Source: Toxoplasma gondii ME49 (lineage: Eukaryota; Apicomplexa; Conoidasida; Eucoccidiorida; Sarcocystidae). Taken from it: a stretch of 64,000 nucleotides of DNA. The DNA is taken from the NCBI RefSeq assembly GCF_000006565.2, contig NC_031478.1, forward strand, positions 2,339,874 to 2,403,873, written 5' to 3'. Positions 47,220 to 60,100 of this stretch are shown in pieces. Every line of letters starts with the position of its first letter. Within the stretch, counting starts at the first letter, position 1. The notes under the pieces were generated by a model that was not told where the DNA came from, did not search any database, and saw only the letters and a program-made list of their open reading frames with translations. The position numbers and the translations under genes are program-made.

Positions 47220-49627
47220 CTACTTCCCGGCGTCTGTCCCCCGAAGAAACTGGCTTCGACCCTCCTGAAGCGGGTCGGGGACAGGGAGGCCCTGTCGCTG
47301 GAAGCCCGCTCGAAGCTCAGCAACATCGGCGCCTAGCACAATCGCGCCGAGAGAGAGACACAGAATACCCCAGACAGTCGCGTCTCCTCTGGCCGCCGCA
47401 TCGAGGACAGGACGGCCGAGCACGCGGGCGAGTTTCCATTCCAAAACGCGAGCTGAGGGAAACGGCTCGATACCCCAGCAAAACCACCGATCGGGTTGAA
47501 AGCGTCCAGCCGTCACGCCCGCGGCCTCCAAAAGAGTTTTCGTCTCCACCGGCAAAGGCCACTCCGGGCGCCCTGGGGCTCCTCCCCGCAACAGACGCCG
47601 TAGAAAGGCCCGCCGATCTTCTGCACCCTGCAGCTGCTTCTCGAGGGAGAAAGAAGGATGCTCAGACAATGCGAGAGGAATTCCGATTCCCCCACGCTGC
47701 GCAGACAGTCCGCAAACGCCTGAAAAGAAGGGAGAAAACTCGACAGCAGAGACATTACAGACACCTGAGACAGAAGAAAGGCGATGGAAGGGGACTCGTG
47801 TTCTTAACCTATAGGGAAACAGAAACATTGCGAGCTGGCGTTTGTTTCGCGCTCTCACACACACGCACATGCTTGGGAGGCGCGCGTCGTACCTAAGGGC
47901 CCTGCGCGTCTCGGGAGCGCGCGAGGCAGAGGCGGAGGGAGGGGCGACGATCTCGAGGGAGACAAGGAGAGAGAATCCGGAGGGCTCGCACCTGTCGCGT
48001 TTGCGCGTATCGGCGACGTGTCATCCTCAGAAGACCCGGGCAAGGCGTGGTTCCGGAGCTGTCCAGAAGGTTGACTGCCCGGGGGTGTCGCGCGGCTCGG
48101 AGAACCGCTAGGCGCCATAAGTTGCGGAATGCTGGCCGCCGTTCCAGCGGTCGCTGCAGGCGTCCGGCCCCCAGAGGAGACACCGGGACTGCCACCTTCT
48201 CCGAAGCGTTTGAGAGTCTGCGACGAAGCACATGAAGCACTGGCCTCCCTTGAGAAATCTCCGCTGCGAGTCCTTCCCGCTCTCTCCACCTTCTCTGCAG
48301 TTGCACCTGTGGCCGGTCCCGGGCGCGTTCTTGACAGCCAGGCCGGCGCGGGTGGGGTCGTTCGACCCGGCGAGTCGGAGGCCGGCGAGTTCTTCGCTTT
48401 CTCTCCACGTTCACTAGGAGAGGCACCGCCTCCGTTCGCTGTGACAGTCGCTACCTTCCCCTTCGTCCCTGAGGACACAGTCGACGAGGGGCGGCCGCGA
48501 GCGCCGCCAGGCGGCACGGACAGCGGGAGCGGAAACGCGGGCGGGGGACCCAACGGCGTAGCACGCGCGCGGTGGCAGGTCTTCATCGACTCAGAAGCTT
48601 CACCTGACGCCTCCTTCTCAACCACAGAGAGTCCGTCACCTTCGTCGTCTTCCGGACTCTTTAAGCGCCTGTGCTCAGGGCCGCTCTGAGGGTCAGCCGA
48701 GCTCGCAGGAAGCATGGAGGGAAGCATCGGAGAGTTCAGTTGTTTCAGCCACGACGGCAACGCCGGAGGCTCTGAAGAAGACGGGAGTGCGCGCCCACGA
48801 AGGTGAGGGCCGCCGCTGGACCCCGAGACCAAATCTGCACTGGAGGACGATGAATACGTTTCTCCACTCTCCGACAGCGACAAGGCACCTGCGGACAGTT
48901 CCGGGGACCGCTCGACATTTGAGATGGCGGCGTCAGGCTGCAGAGCGTGTCTGAGAGAGTCGCCGTCAGAAACCTTCCAGTCGAGAGGAGCCGAAGTCGC
49001 AGAAGAAGCATCCGGCGACAACGCAGATGTGCCGAACTGCGGCGAGGCGGCGGACGCGCGTTCTGGCGGTTTGTGGTTCACGCACCGGGAACACGCTGTT
49101 TCTCGACCTTCGCCGTCACTGTCTCTCCCCGAAAGCCCCTGTGCTTCTGGTCTCTTCGAGTCAGACGAATCCACCGACAAGTCGACGGCAGAGGCGAGGC
49201 GACTGGAGCGATGGGAGCTGGGAGCCGTCGTTTCCTCAGAGGAACCGGCGTGATCGCTGTTTCCCGGTGTTGAAAGGGCAAGTGCATCACCAATTCTCGC
49301 GCTTCGCCTTATCTCTTCGCCTCTCTGGCGGCCTTCGCTCTCGAAAGAATGCGCGGGAGGCGGCCGCGTTTTGTCGTACCCCCTGCGCGACCCCAGGATG
49401 CGGTGTACATACACCGGGGCTTCGTCGACTGCTGCGGCGCTTGACCCGCGCGGGTGGTCACTTTGTCGTCGAGTTCCTGAGGGGTTGGGAGACTTTTTCT
49501 CCACATTCGGTACGAGAGCAGACTCGGAGGCGTTTGCTTTTTTCGGGGGCGGGCCGCTGTCGACGTCCGACACGCACGCCTCTTCCGGACGCTTCCGGAG
49601 GCGCGTTTTCGGCGCGCATGCAGCCAT
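47220..49627 (-). CDS. Pro/Ser-rich protein with a C-terminal hydrophobic segment
   Basis: No family recognised. Exon 1 is 49627-47893 and exon 2 is 47719-47220 (TAG). The 173-nt intron has donor ttag|gtacga and acceptor tttcag, both at phase 1, giving 744 aa. The start is the first in-frame ATG (49627, context cgaaATGGct). The frame is open upstream without an ATG, so a further 5' exon is possible. Exon 1 codes a disordered region rich in Ser, Pro, Gly, Arg and Ala, with a short order-prone patch 'PALPSWLKQLNSPMLPSMLP'. Exon 2 is more ordered, with Trp-containing helices and one hydrophobic stretch (VWGILCLSLGAIVLGADV) near the C-terminus that may be a membrane anchor. A tail-anchored or single-pass membrane protein is an inference. 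Confidence 0.65.
49402..49415. repeat. 14-bp perfect near-palindrome GGTGTACATACACC
   Basis: A perfect copy of the recurrent motif, here inside the coding exon of the 744-aa protein, where it encodes part of 'PVYVHR'. Confidence 0.75.
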
Positions 49628-52600
49628 TTCGGAATGCAACGGGCTCTGCTGCAGCCGTTCGGGCACAGTTGTCGGTGACTTTCTACGAGCGAAGTTCAAA
49701 AACAGAAGAAAACACAGGACGAGACAGCCGCCAACAAGAACGGGTGTGTCCAGTCGCTCGAGCTCCCTGGGGCGACTTTGCTCGTCAGTGACAGACGAGG
49801 CGGGCCACGTGCTCTACAGAATCGACTGGAAAACAGAGGAAGGCACCCCACCTGGAAAGTTAAAGGGAGTCGCAGAACGCAGACGCACGCGGGTTCCACC
49901 CCACATAAGGTGCAGGGGCACAAACTCGGAGACACATACGAAACAACTCCCCGGTGACCTTGTGCCCCGGACCGCCTACTCGTCATCAGAAATTCACGCA
50001 CGTCCGTTCGCAGAGAAACGCAGAAAAGAGTGTATGGGGAAAAAGACGAACGCCCCAAGAAATTACGCGGATCAGACATACAGGACGACGTCTTGTGGAC
50101 GCCCGAGACCGGGATCTACATGGTCCGGTAAACGCAGATTAAATGGTGAAGGCGCTTGTTGACCAGGTCAGATGCCCGTGCTGCTGTGATTGCCACGAGG
50201 GACTGAAGATACACAGCAGGTTGCACTCTCGTTCTGTTAGATGAAGATGAACACAGAGGTCTGCAGAATCTTCCATGGGACAACATTGTGGTACGAGATG
50301 GCAACGCAGCATCGCTCAGAAAACTAGAAAGGCAGAAGGGTCAGGGGAAGTTTCGTTCGTTCATCTTGCCCGCATTGCGTGATCACTGCAACGATAAGTT
50401 AGATTCGAGTCGCCTCCAGCTTTCGAAAATAGCCACAGAATCGATGCAACCTACACAGGGTCCCGGACGCGCCCGCGACGCACGAGACAGGGACAAGGAA
50501 ACAGACGATCACCAGTATACCGCAGTGTGTAGCGCAGTGGCAAGACCCTGGTGGTGAAAAACTCGAAAAAGGCATCTCCGCGCCAGGGAAAACACACGAG
50601 ATCGAAAAAACTGATATCTGGGAAGAACGGCAACGACTGAGGGAGCTGGAAAACGAACGCGCGTGGAAACCGCCTCCAGTCAAGCTCAATGTCGTGCCTC
50701 TTGGTTGCCGCACCGCGCAGGTGTCCTCGCACTGGCACGAGAAAGCCGTTGATTTTTCGGCAGAGCCTCGACAGCACGGGAAAAGGAAAAGAGGGAAAAC
50801 TCCCAAAAATCTCAGAGAAACCTGGGAGAAGAAAAGTTACTCACACAGAAGCCAGAACACACGGCGCAGCAAGGCGCACTGCCGGGCGGCGGAAACCCCC
50901 TCTCCGAGTTAAAACGCATTTTTTACGAGGGAGCCGACAGCTGCCTGCCAACCAAGACGCGTCGAAACGCAAAAAGACCACTGAAGTTTCAGAACAGCGC
51001 TGTAGACAAACCCGCAGTTGGCATGCAGGCGAAACAGCACCAGTTCCCCCCTCCCCAAACTGCAAGTGGCGCGTAGGTGCAGTTCCTGCGGAAGGAGACT
51101 GGCATCTGTCCGACTGGTACACGTGGGAAGGAGCGCCTGCAGGCTGCTTCGGGTACGCAAAAGGAGATTCAACGGTCTCTCAAAATACGTAAACTCCCGT
51201 CCGTTCGTCGGGAGGCATCTCGCGCCGTGTGTGTACACAGAAGAAAGCAGACCAGCTAGAGCTGGAAGTGTCTGTGAGTTGCCCGAAGATCTATGTTTGA
51301 AGAACCCAGCGTGTACACACCACTGTGCACTCGTAGCGACGGGAGAGGAGACGAACAGACGACTCGAATACGACACTCCAGCAAACGGACCTGACGCCGC
51401 TTCGAGTTCATGAGTGCCCGTTTCTCAATTTCCGCGTGCCAGTGGTTGTAAAATCCGGTATTCGAAAAAAACCGAGGAAACGGCGCCAACGAGCGACAAC
51501 GCGACGCAGACGACGGAGACTGCTCTGGCGGGCACATGGCGTTCAGCGCGATTCAGCGACGCACCAGCAAATGGAGACACAACCAAATGGGTTCCTGTAT
51601 TGGCTGTTGTGTCGCAATTCCCCCGCCTGTGTAGTGGTACCAGTCGAGTCTGAGGTCTCTAGGCGGCAACGTGAGGAGCCTCTGGCCACGCTCAGGTCCC
51701 GCTGGACGCTGACGGCGTAAGCAGGAATCACCCCGGCACCACGAACACACGCCGGGACTTTGTGCTCTCCACACGGGTTGCCAGCATCGCAGATAAGAGA
51801 CGGAGTGCCCACCAACAAGGCGGGTCTCTGTTCCGAAGTCCTGTCCTCGCTCCAGTGAGCTGTACGAACCAAAGCTCGTGGCCGTGAATCGCGGCTTCGT
51901 TTTCGACCGATCTCTCAAAACGCGGAGGAGCTGTCGATGTGGAGGGTTAAGATGTCCGTGTTTGATGCAAGCAGCTTTTACACAGTAGACAGCCTGTGCT
52001 CGGAGGACCGCACACACGTTGACGGTGCCTGAAATTCGAGCGCCGGAGACGCGACGAAGTGTCGTCGTGGTACCGAATAGGTCCCCCGCTACACACAGCC
52101 CGGTGTTCGTCAGTCGGTAGCCACTTGCTAACTTGCAACTGCCCCTCTCGCGATCTTCTCGCGGCACATGAAACGGAAGCAAATGATACTATGACCATTT
52201 GTAAATTTAGGAAACATGGAGAGTGTATACACGCAGTGAAAAGCGGTAAGACTTGACGCGGTCGTTCGGCCGTCCTCGAGGAAGATACCGGAAAGCATTT
52301 CGGCTGTGGGTGCAGACTGTTCTACCTGCCTACAAGAATGTGCTTTTGACGTTCAAGTGACCCCAAGTACACCAAACACACGCAAGTACAACGCTGAATC
52401 TTCATCGCCTCCGGGTGGGGGCCTCGGGAAACATGGACGCGCACCATGATCGTTTCGCCGTGTGTCTATGGGTACTGAGAAGGCAGACATGTCATGCCCC
52501 ACCCGTTTTCCTAATTGTCGCTAGTACTCCGACCTCAGTTCGGCGACCGCTGGTTGTCCCGTTTTGCCCAGTACAAGAAGCACGTTCATCCCGAGTGCGC

Positions 52601-54133
52601 GAGAGGCTCGGGGCAGCCAAACACGTCCGAAGTCGAACACGAATACCATTCTCCTTCTTTGGTGTTGATGTTCTTTCGAGTACTTGGGCAAAACTACTGT
52701 GTTTCTTGTGAAAGCGAGCGTCTTCAACTACCGGGACGTTTGCAGCGAAAAGAAACAGAACCATACCGTGGGGAGCAAGGGCGATGCAAACGATTTAGAA
52801 AATGACGTGCGACTGGATTTAAGGCAAACGCATTTTACGCACTTTGTTGAAAGGCAGTTGTCGTACTCGACCCTGAATAACGGAATTCCCTAACAGGGAG
52901 ACTGCGACGGTTAGGTCAACATGTCTACATTTACATTCTTTTGCATATACAAACATACCCAAACCCAAACAAAGGCATGCACACCACAGATACCACTGTG
53001 CTTCTGTACATTCGAACGCCAGCCTTTCACATACTAGAGGTGTCCACATACACATTCATATACATCCATATAAACGCAGAACCTCAATGTGAGTTGTCGC
53101 CCATCCCTACCTTCGAGGCATGAGCCCCTCCACTGCCGATTCAGTGGAATACCTCATGGATCAGCATGCACACGGGTTCGCCGTACTGGAGTGTGGCATT
53201 CCCCGCCCTGTTCGTGGAACCGAATCTGTCTGCAGCTGAGCTGCTCTTCAAATGAACGTGAGTGCACCATGAACGAACAAGTATTCCTGCGGAATGTGTG
53301 CCGAACAATGACGAGACACTTCAAGTCGGCACAAAAACAACCATTTTCGACAGCGACCGAAGACGGAAAACTTGGAAGGAAAGAAACGTCCGGCGCGTGT
53401 AGAAAATCCATTCTGCTACGTTTTTATCTGTATAGACTTTTCCGGTGTATGCCATCACACGGAGATCGTCCCCTTACAGTTCTTGGGTTGAACCGGAACC
53501 TCTTTGTTTCTGTGCCTGTCCGCACTTTGGGAAAATGCGTGGATTCCTCGATGTCTAAACCCTTCTTCATAAGAGAAACACACAGCTCTGCACTGTCTGT
53601 TCCTAGCCAAGAATTCGCCGCGTGCAGACGTCTTTACTGCCACGCCGCCTCTATGCGTCAGAGACCCCGTGAGCTCGTTGATTCCAAACTGCTGGGTCTA
53701 CGTGCTTGTACTTCTCTAAACCCTTTCGGCACAAGCTCGGAACGACCGACACGTACTTCTTTCCCCTTTCGTTGCCTTCGCTCGCTTTGCAGAAAAGAGT
53801 ATGTTAATCGGGGACACCTGTCAAAACGCCTGACGCGTGTTTTCACTCGTTCCGCTTTTCTCGATCCGAGACACCCCGAAATACTGGAAAAAGAGCCTTT
53901 ACAGGTCTACAGGGAGTACGTAGTATTCACTCCTCGCAGTAGCGGCTGGACTCTCGAAGAGTCAAGTCTTGTCCACACGTACCAGGCGCAAGACGCTCTC
54001 TCCAGTGGCGAACGCGCCGTCCTTTCTTCGGAGCTACATGCAACCCGCCTGCCACGCGCCTTTGTTGGAAAAGCCACTGCAGGCGGTCCCCCTGCGCCTC
54101 TCTCTCGCCCTCTTTGCGACACTCGAGTCGATT
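49628..54133. other. intergenic, divergent from the 744-aa gene and 3' of the CAP gene
   Basis: No splice-supported or family-supported gene. Several long frames on the plus strand (for example 53089-54180) have no ATG at their ends and no recognisable domain; the last one lies partly antisense to the final CAP exon. The stretch should contain the 5' region of the 744-aa gene and the 3' UTR of the TSP1-CAP gene. Confidence 0.35.
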
Positions 54134-57100
54134 TTAAAAAGGCTTGTACGGATTTTTTTGGGACCAGATGTCCCGCGTGACCCGACACGCTTTCTGACTG
54201 GCTTCGTCCTCGGCTGCCTGAAAGATTTCCGGGTGAATCTCTCCCAGTTTCTCTGCCACCCGCCGGCTAAAGGGATAAGTACCCTCGATGTTTCCTCCTG
54301 AAACACGGTAAAGGAAAGGAGAGAAAGAATCGTGGTAGAAGACACCCCGAAAACGCCGCTGTCTGCCTCGGCACAGCCTCGCGAGTTCCTCTCGGCCTTC
54401 CCCGCACTCACCTTCGGCGTAGTTGCAGACCGTCAGAACTTTCTGGCCAGCCTTGTCCCCCAATTTGCACGGCTGACGACAATGGCGAACCGCGCATGCA
54501 CCGAAAAGAGACCGGTCACTCATCAGCTGCGTGAAATGCCCAACCATGATGCCTTCCGCGTGACTCTCAGGATTGCACTTCGACAGCGGCTGCGCCACAC
54601 ACGGATTTCCCGTTCTTCCGTATCTGAAAATCACAGTCAAGGCGCACTTAAAGACAAGCAGATAGACCCATAGATATATCTGAAGAGATGAGAGACGCGG
54701 CCAGAGGCCCGAGGAACTCGAGAGGAGAAAAGCTGGCTTGACCTCCCGCCGTCTCCGCGTGCACAGTGACGTCGAGAGTTGCTGTGATGAGGACGCCGCC
54801 TGCGACTCGAACAAAAAGCTCGCGAAGTATATCCCTAGCTGCCACAGAAGGAGTCAATGAAACAGATCGGTCGGCACACAAAGCAAACGGAAGTTCGAAA
54901 AAAGAACACGCAAAAAAAGGGAGTAGGCGACTGGCAGTTCTCACCCTAAACTGAGGCATGGAGGGTACCGCGACGGACCTAGCGAAAAGGCTGCGTTTGC
55001 TGCAAAGTCTTCCCTTTCTTTGTGGACCCTTCAAAAGACAACCGCCACTCCCGCATTTCGCCTGCATCTCCTTGCCACATAAAAGGCCGTTTTAATGTTC
55101 GTCAGACACGTATTTTGCCTCCAAGCTGCGAAATGTTTTGTGGTCTGTTTCTCCTCACTTGTAGCAGTGAACTTCATCGAACCAGCCGGCGGGGACATCT
55201 GCCCACGAGGTCGATCCCAGCGTGCACGAAATGGAAAGGTTTTCGCCCGTGGTGTTGAACTCTGGAGCGTTCATCTGCAGAGACAAGATCCAAAGGGAGC
55301 AAAAACCGAAGGGCTCCAGAGAAAAAGCTAGAAACGCTTCTAAGATACCCATAGCGAAGTGGAGAAAAACACTGAAACAAATTGCCACCGAAGATATAGG
55401 ACCCTTGGAAAGAAAAAAAGACCCTCTAGTCGAGAAAAACGCACCATGTATCTTTAGAGGGCAACAGAACAACAAAGCAAGAAGACTCGCCACAAGGTCG
55501 ACTCCGTTCGACATCTTTGAACACTCGAAAGTTACATTCGAAGCAGCTGCTTGCAAAGGGCAAAAATAGTATCTGCCGAGTGAGAGATAAACCGCGGCTA
55601 CATGAGGCCGACAGGAAACATCTCCCCTCTCTTCTCACTAAATTTACAACACGCAGTTTAGCTACCAGACCTTGAGAGGCGTGTGTGTAAGGATATGGGT
55701 GTGAATCTGCATTCGAAAGTACACTTGATCTTTCGCCTGCATCCGTTAAAAAAACCAGGAGTTCTCCATGTGTGTCGGGGACTTCCGCGAGTCCAGAGAA
55801 CGCCTGTCTGCGTCTTTCTCTGAAGAGTTGTAACGGGCAAAGGCGTCTATATATACACATATATACATGGATGCACAGCGAAAAAAAAATTTGTGTTCGA
55901 TTTTAACCGTAGGAACTCCCACAAATTATAGTGAAATCCCCCTTCCCATTTTCAAAGTGTAGCGGCCATCAATTTTATAACTACTTCCACTGATCCCGGT
56001 ACACTCTTTGTACGCGATTTTCCGGAGAACATGCCTTTTGACAGGGGTACGTCGGAACTGAATGCGTCTGAAGCTTACATAGGCAACTCGCGTCTCTCGA
56101 TCAGAATGCCTTATCGAACAACCTTCTTCTTCTAGGCGCCACGCCCAGTACTCGGCGAATTTCTTCAGAGACATGTTGAACTCCAGCGGACGGACACCGT
56201 ACCGGCGACGAAACGCGTTGTGCTTCTCTAAAAGGACTGAACAGTTTTCCAGAAGAAGAAGCAGAGAACAAGAGGCGCATGCTGGGCCGAGGCAGAGAGA
56301 AACGAGCTGATGACGGTAAGATAAAAACATATAACAATTGACCCATCCATCTCCGAAACACGTGAATGTATGGAATTCGCCTTTTTGACACAGTCCTGTT
56401 GAGAACAAGTTTCACTCAAGTGAGGATACGAATTCCCCAGAGAAGCACGAGCAAGAAGCAAACCACGGAGAGAAAACTTCCTTCTTCTCAGAATAAGTAT
56501 CCTCGTCTGTCAGATTTCTGTAGACCTTTGAGTCCAGACAAAACTCCTGTATGCCTATCTCGGATCCCTTCAGGAGTCGCCTTACTTGAATCAACCGCCG
56601 CCTCGTCGACTGCAAGAAACCGAACAAACGCGAGAGAAAAATACGTGCTTTGCAGAGATTTCTTTCTTCCTCATCTCTCTGTAAGTACACTACACCCACA
56701 ATCTCAGTAGGCACTGGCACTGAGGGGTGTGTTCACTAAAAACGTTTCTTTCCACTTCCGTCGTAAGCCGATTTTTATCCACACCGGAAACAGTCAGTCT
56801 TTGTCCTTCGCTTCCCGGTCTCTATCAAGGACTGCTGTCTTTGTCTTGACTTCCAGATGAGCAAGAAACCTCTGCCTGGTGCTCATCAACGCGCTTTTTT
56901 CGACAAAACTCGGAAAAGGCTCGGCCTCCTCGATCATGGCTCAGAGGATGTTCACGTTCAGACGCCGACGGTGTAAGGCTCGAACGGAATGCCTGACCAT
57001 GTGTGCTGTTATGTTGATCAAACACGCTTCGTCAATAAAAATACTTCACTGACATGTTGACACAAGAATGAAACACTACAGAAAAACTTCTACGGAACTG

Positions 57101-60100
57101 TTTGAATCAAGCCATGACAAATAATGCCATTCACAAAGACAATCGAAGTAAATACCTGTGATGCTCAGGTGTCCAGGAACTCGTGGGTACAGCTTGGATA
57201 GCCACCGGTGATGCATCCCCAGCACAGTGTGATTATATGGACATGGGCATCCCGAGAGAAAAAGCTTATACTGATGTTGAACAAGTTCTACGTCTACACG
57301 GTCACCATCTCAACCTGCGCTGCTCACAAACTCCAGCCTAGATCCGGTATACGAAGATGCAGAAAATCTCCATCGGGAGTCCACCTCGTACGCGCAAGAC
57401 ATTCCAGACGAGCACATACACAAACGCCCCAAATCGCGTCTCTTTTTCGCCGTTCTGCTTTCTCCTTACTGGGCGGAATAATGTCGTCGTCAGTCAAGCC
57501 GAGAAGAGAGACACACTCGAATTTGCCCGGGGCCGTCTGTCGCAACTCTCGCAGAAAGTACGCGCGCACAGCTGCGCCGGGTGTTTGATCGCCTAGAATT
57601 TCTCCGCCTTCGCGTCGAAAGCGTCTCGTGTGGCGGGTCGCAAAAATCGAACACCTCCCCGCCTCACTTTCCACTGCAAGCACAAACAGGCGTTCTCGTT
57701 CGCAACTCCTGTGAGTCGCTGAATTGCAGGACAGGGCGCCGGACGCTCCACCGACAAGAGAGACGGAAAGGCGCATTGTTCTCGACTGTTCAACTGTTTG
57801 ACGCGCCGAGGTCGCTGGACGAGACAAAGAATCCGACACTGCAAGCAAGACTCGAGCGGAAGAGTTCCTCTCACAAGATACCGACCGGAGAAGCGGCCTC
57901 AAGAACTCTACGAAAAGACACAGTCTTCGGCAACAAAGGTTGTTCTTGGATCCTGAATTCCGCGTGCGATTTCGGCTCACGCGTCGTGAATATTCAATGG
58001 TTCTATCAAAGGAAAACCGTTTCATTCTTTCCGAACTAAGCAGACACCCCAAAACGCGTCGTCTTTGCATTGGGAAGAACAATGTTCCACCACTATTTTA
58101 TTGAGTCCAAAGTACCTTGATACAGTGCCAGCAATAGATGAGAAGACACTCTTTCACCGTCGACTCCAAGAGCGAAAGAAACTGGTCCGTCGACACACGG
58201 TAAGTTTCTTTCATTGCCCACACGAGGACTCAGTGCGAAAAGACGAAGAAAAGAGAGGGAACCCCCACTAATATTTTGCAAGAGAAAAACACAGGAGATG
58301 CAAACGTGGCGCCTTTGGAAAAGAAGAAAAACTCGGGAAGGAGCTGCAAGGCGCTTTCCAGGAAAATTGCAAATTTCCGTTCGCGAACTTTCACGCCATC
58401 CGCTTTCAATCGGAAATTACTTTCGTCACTCGCCACATGAGGCAGTTCAGATGAATCTACCAAACATTTCCAGCTGTCACAAAAAGCAAGTCTACGAAAC
58501 AACACGGGAAGTGCGTCTTCGTCAAAAGGATTAGCTGCGACGCTTTCTACTCAACATTTGGACCCGATGCATAGTGCTTTGAACGGTAGTCCCAGAGTGG
58601 AATGAAAAAACTTGCATTTTGTTGATGAATTGTATCAAAGACGCGAAAACGTGTACTGTTCCGAGAGAGAAAGAGAGCTCGGGTGTGCAAGAAAAACCGA
58701 CAGCTCAAACCTCGCCACGAAGTCTCTCTGCAGTTGAAACAGGCGACGTATAAACAACGAGTGACCTGCAGCTCCACGACTACGTCTGACAAGCGAGAAA
58801 CACACCTCCACCCTTCCTTCGAGGGAAAACGACAAAGAACAGTCACCTTCTATCCACCGAAACCAGCAGAGCTGAGAGAAAGGCAACGGACAAAAGAGGT
58901 TGTGCCACACCAAAGACACCAAACGTTTCAGAGATGTAGCCCAGGACGAGACTACTGGCGCATCTGTCATCTGCGCAGCAACTTCAAGACCAACGCTGGA
59001 GGAAAAAGGCGTCGACGGACCGCTCGCCCACGTCGTCTCGTCGGGGAGCAAAGCGCCGAGTTCGTCGAAAATCGCCTGAGGCATGTAGTCTGGGCGCGTC
59101 ACCCGAAGAACCTTCCATTTGCTCGCCAGATCTACGAAGAAAACAGACAAAGATCCGTCTCCCTTGCCGTTGCGAAAGAACGTTAGACCGAGAAAGACTC
59201 CTTTGACGTCCTGGGAGGAGAAACATCCTGCTCAGAAGAGATTCCCGCCACACATCTCGTCTCTTTTCTAAACAAGGACGGAGTTAGAGAGTCAAGACCT
59301 TTCTGCTCAGCAAGTAACTTTAGGACGACAACTCTGGACGAGCTGGGACTCTTCAAAAGCATCTCTCTTCCACCGACCTCGGCATCCGGAAATGGCTTCG
59401 CAGTGAGAAAGAACAGAGACCGTTCCGCAGTTAAAACCATCGGGCTGAACGTGGAAAAACAAAGTCGTGCCAACCCCACACTGCGTCGAACAGACTGTCG
59501 GCGTCGAGACGATGTGCGGGCAACTTGCTGAAAAGAAAAAAAGGCAGAAACGAACGAAGGTGGCCAGACGTTCACAGATGGAACGAATACGTGTGACAGA
59601 GGTTAAAACAAGGAATGAGAAGCGAGGTGATTTTCGAAAGTGGACAAACTGTGACGAGACTTTTAAAACAAGAGGCAATGTGACACGCGTTACAAAAACG
59701 GAGTGAACACGAGGAAAGCGACAGAAACGAAGTGAAGACGTTTCATCTCCCAGAATGAAACTCCGAGTTCTTCTATCGGCACAGGTCCTGGTGCTGAGAA
59801 ACTTCCAGTGTGCAGTTAGAGAGACACATGCGAAGACATGTGTACGCGACGAGGCAGCGAGTAGGCTTTCGGACATCAAGACACTCAAGAAAGTATGCTT
59901 GACAGTTCTACTTCATGAACTCTCTGCAGGCATGGAGGTACGGGACTCTATCTGCAGCCAGTCATCTCCACCTCTCTCCCTATCTATCTCAATGTATATA
60001 CGGATGCTAGAAAGCATCGATGCGCACAATCATATTCATCTCTGTCTATCCGAATCTGCTCGAGACCAGCTGAGGTGCACAGACACACACAAACACACAG

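Noticed and set aside
46677..47336. 219-codon plus-strand frame
   Set aside because: It starts at GTG rather than ATG, runs antisense to the 3' end of the 744-aa gene, and shows no family features.
47126..47896. 256-codon plus-strand frame
   Set aside because: It lies antisense to exon 2 and the intron of the 744-aa gene and has no recognisable domain.
49628..49699. upstream extension of the 744-aa protein
   Set aside because: The extra 24 codons begin with TTG. The first in-frame ATG with good context is at 49627.
53089..54180. 363-codon plus-strand frame next to the CAP exons
   Set aside because: It does not begin with ATG, has no domain, overlaps the last CAP exon antisense, and has a composition like non-coding DNA.
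58093..58505. extra exons of the TSP1-CAP gene between 59021 and 57673
   Set aside because: Some frames look protein-like, but no acceptor/donor pair with phase 1-1 and module similarity could be fixed.
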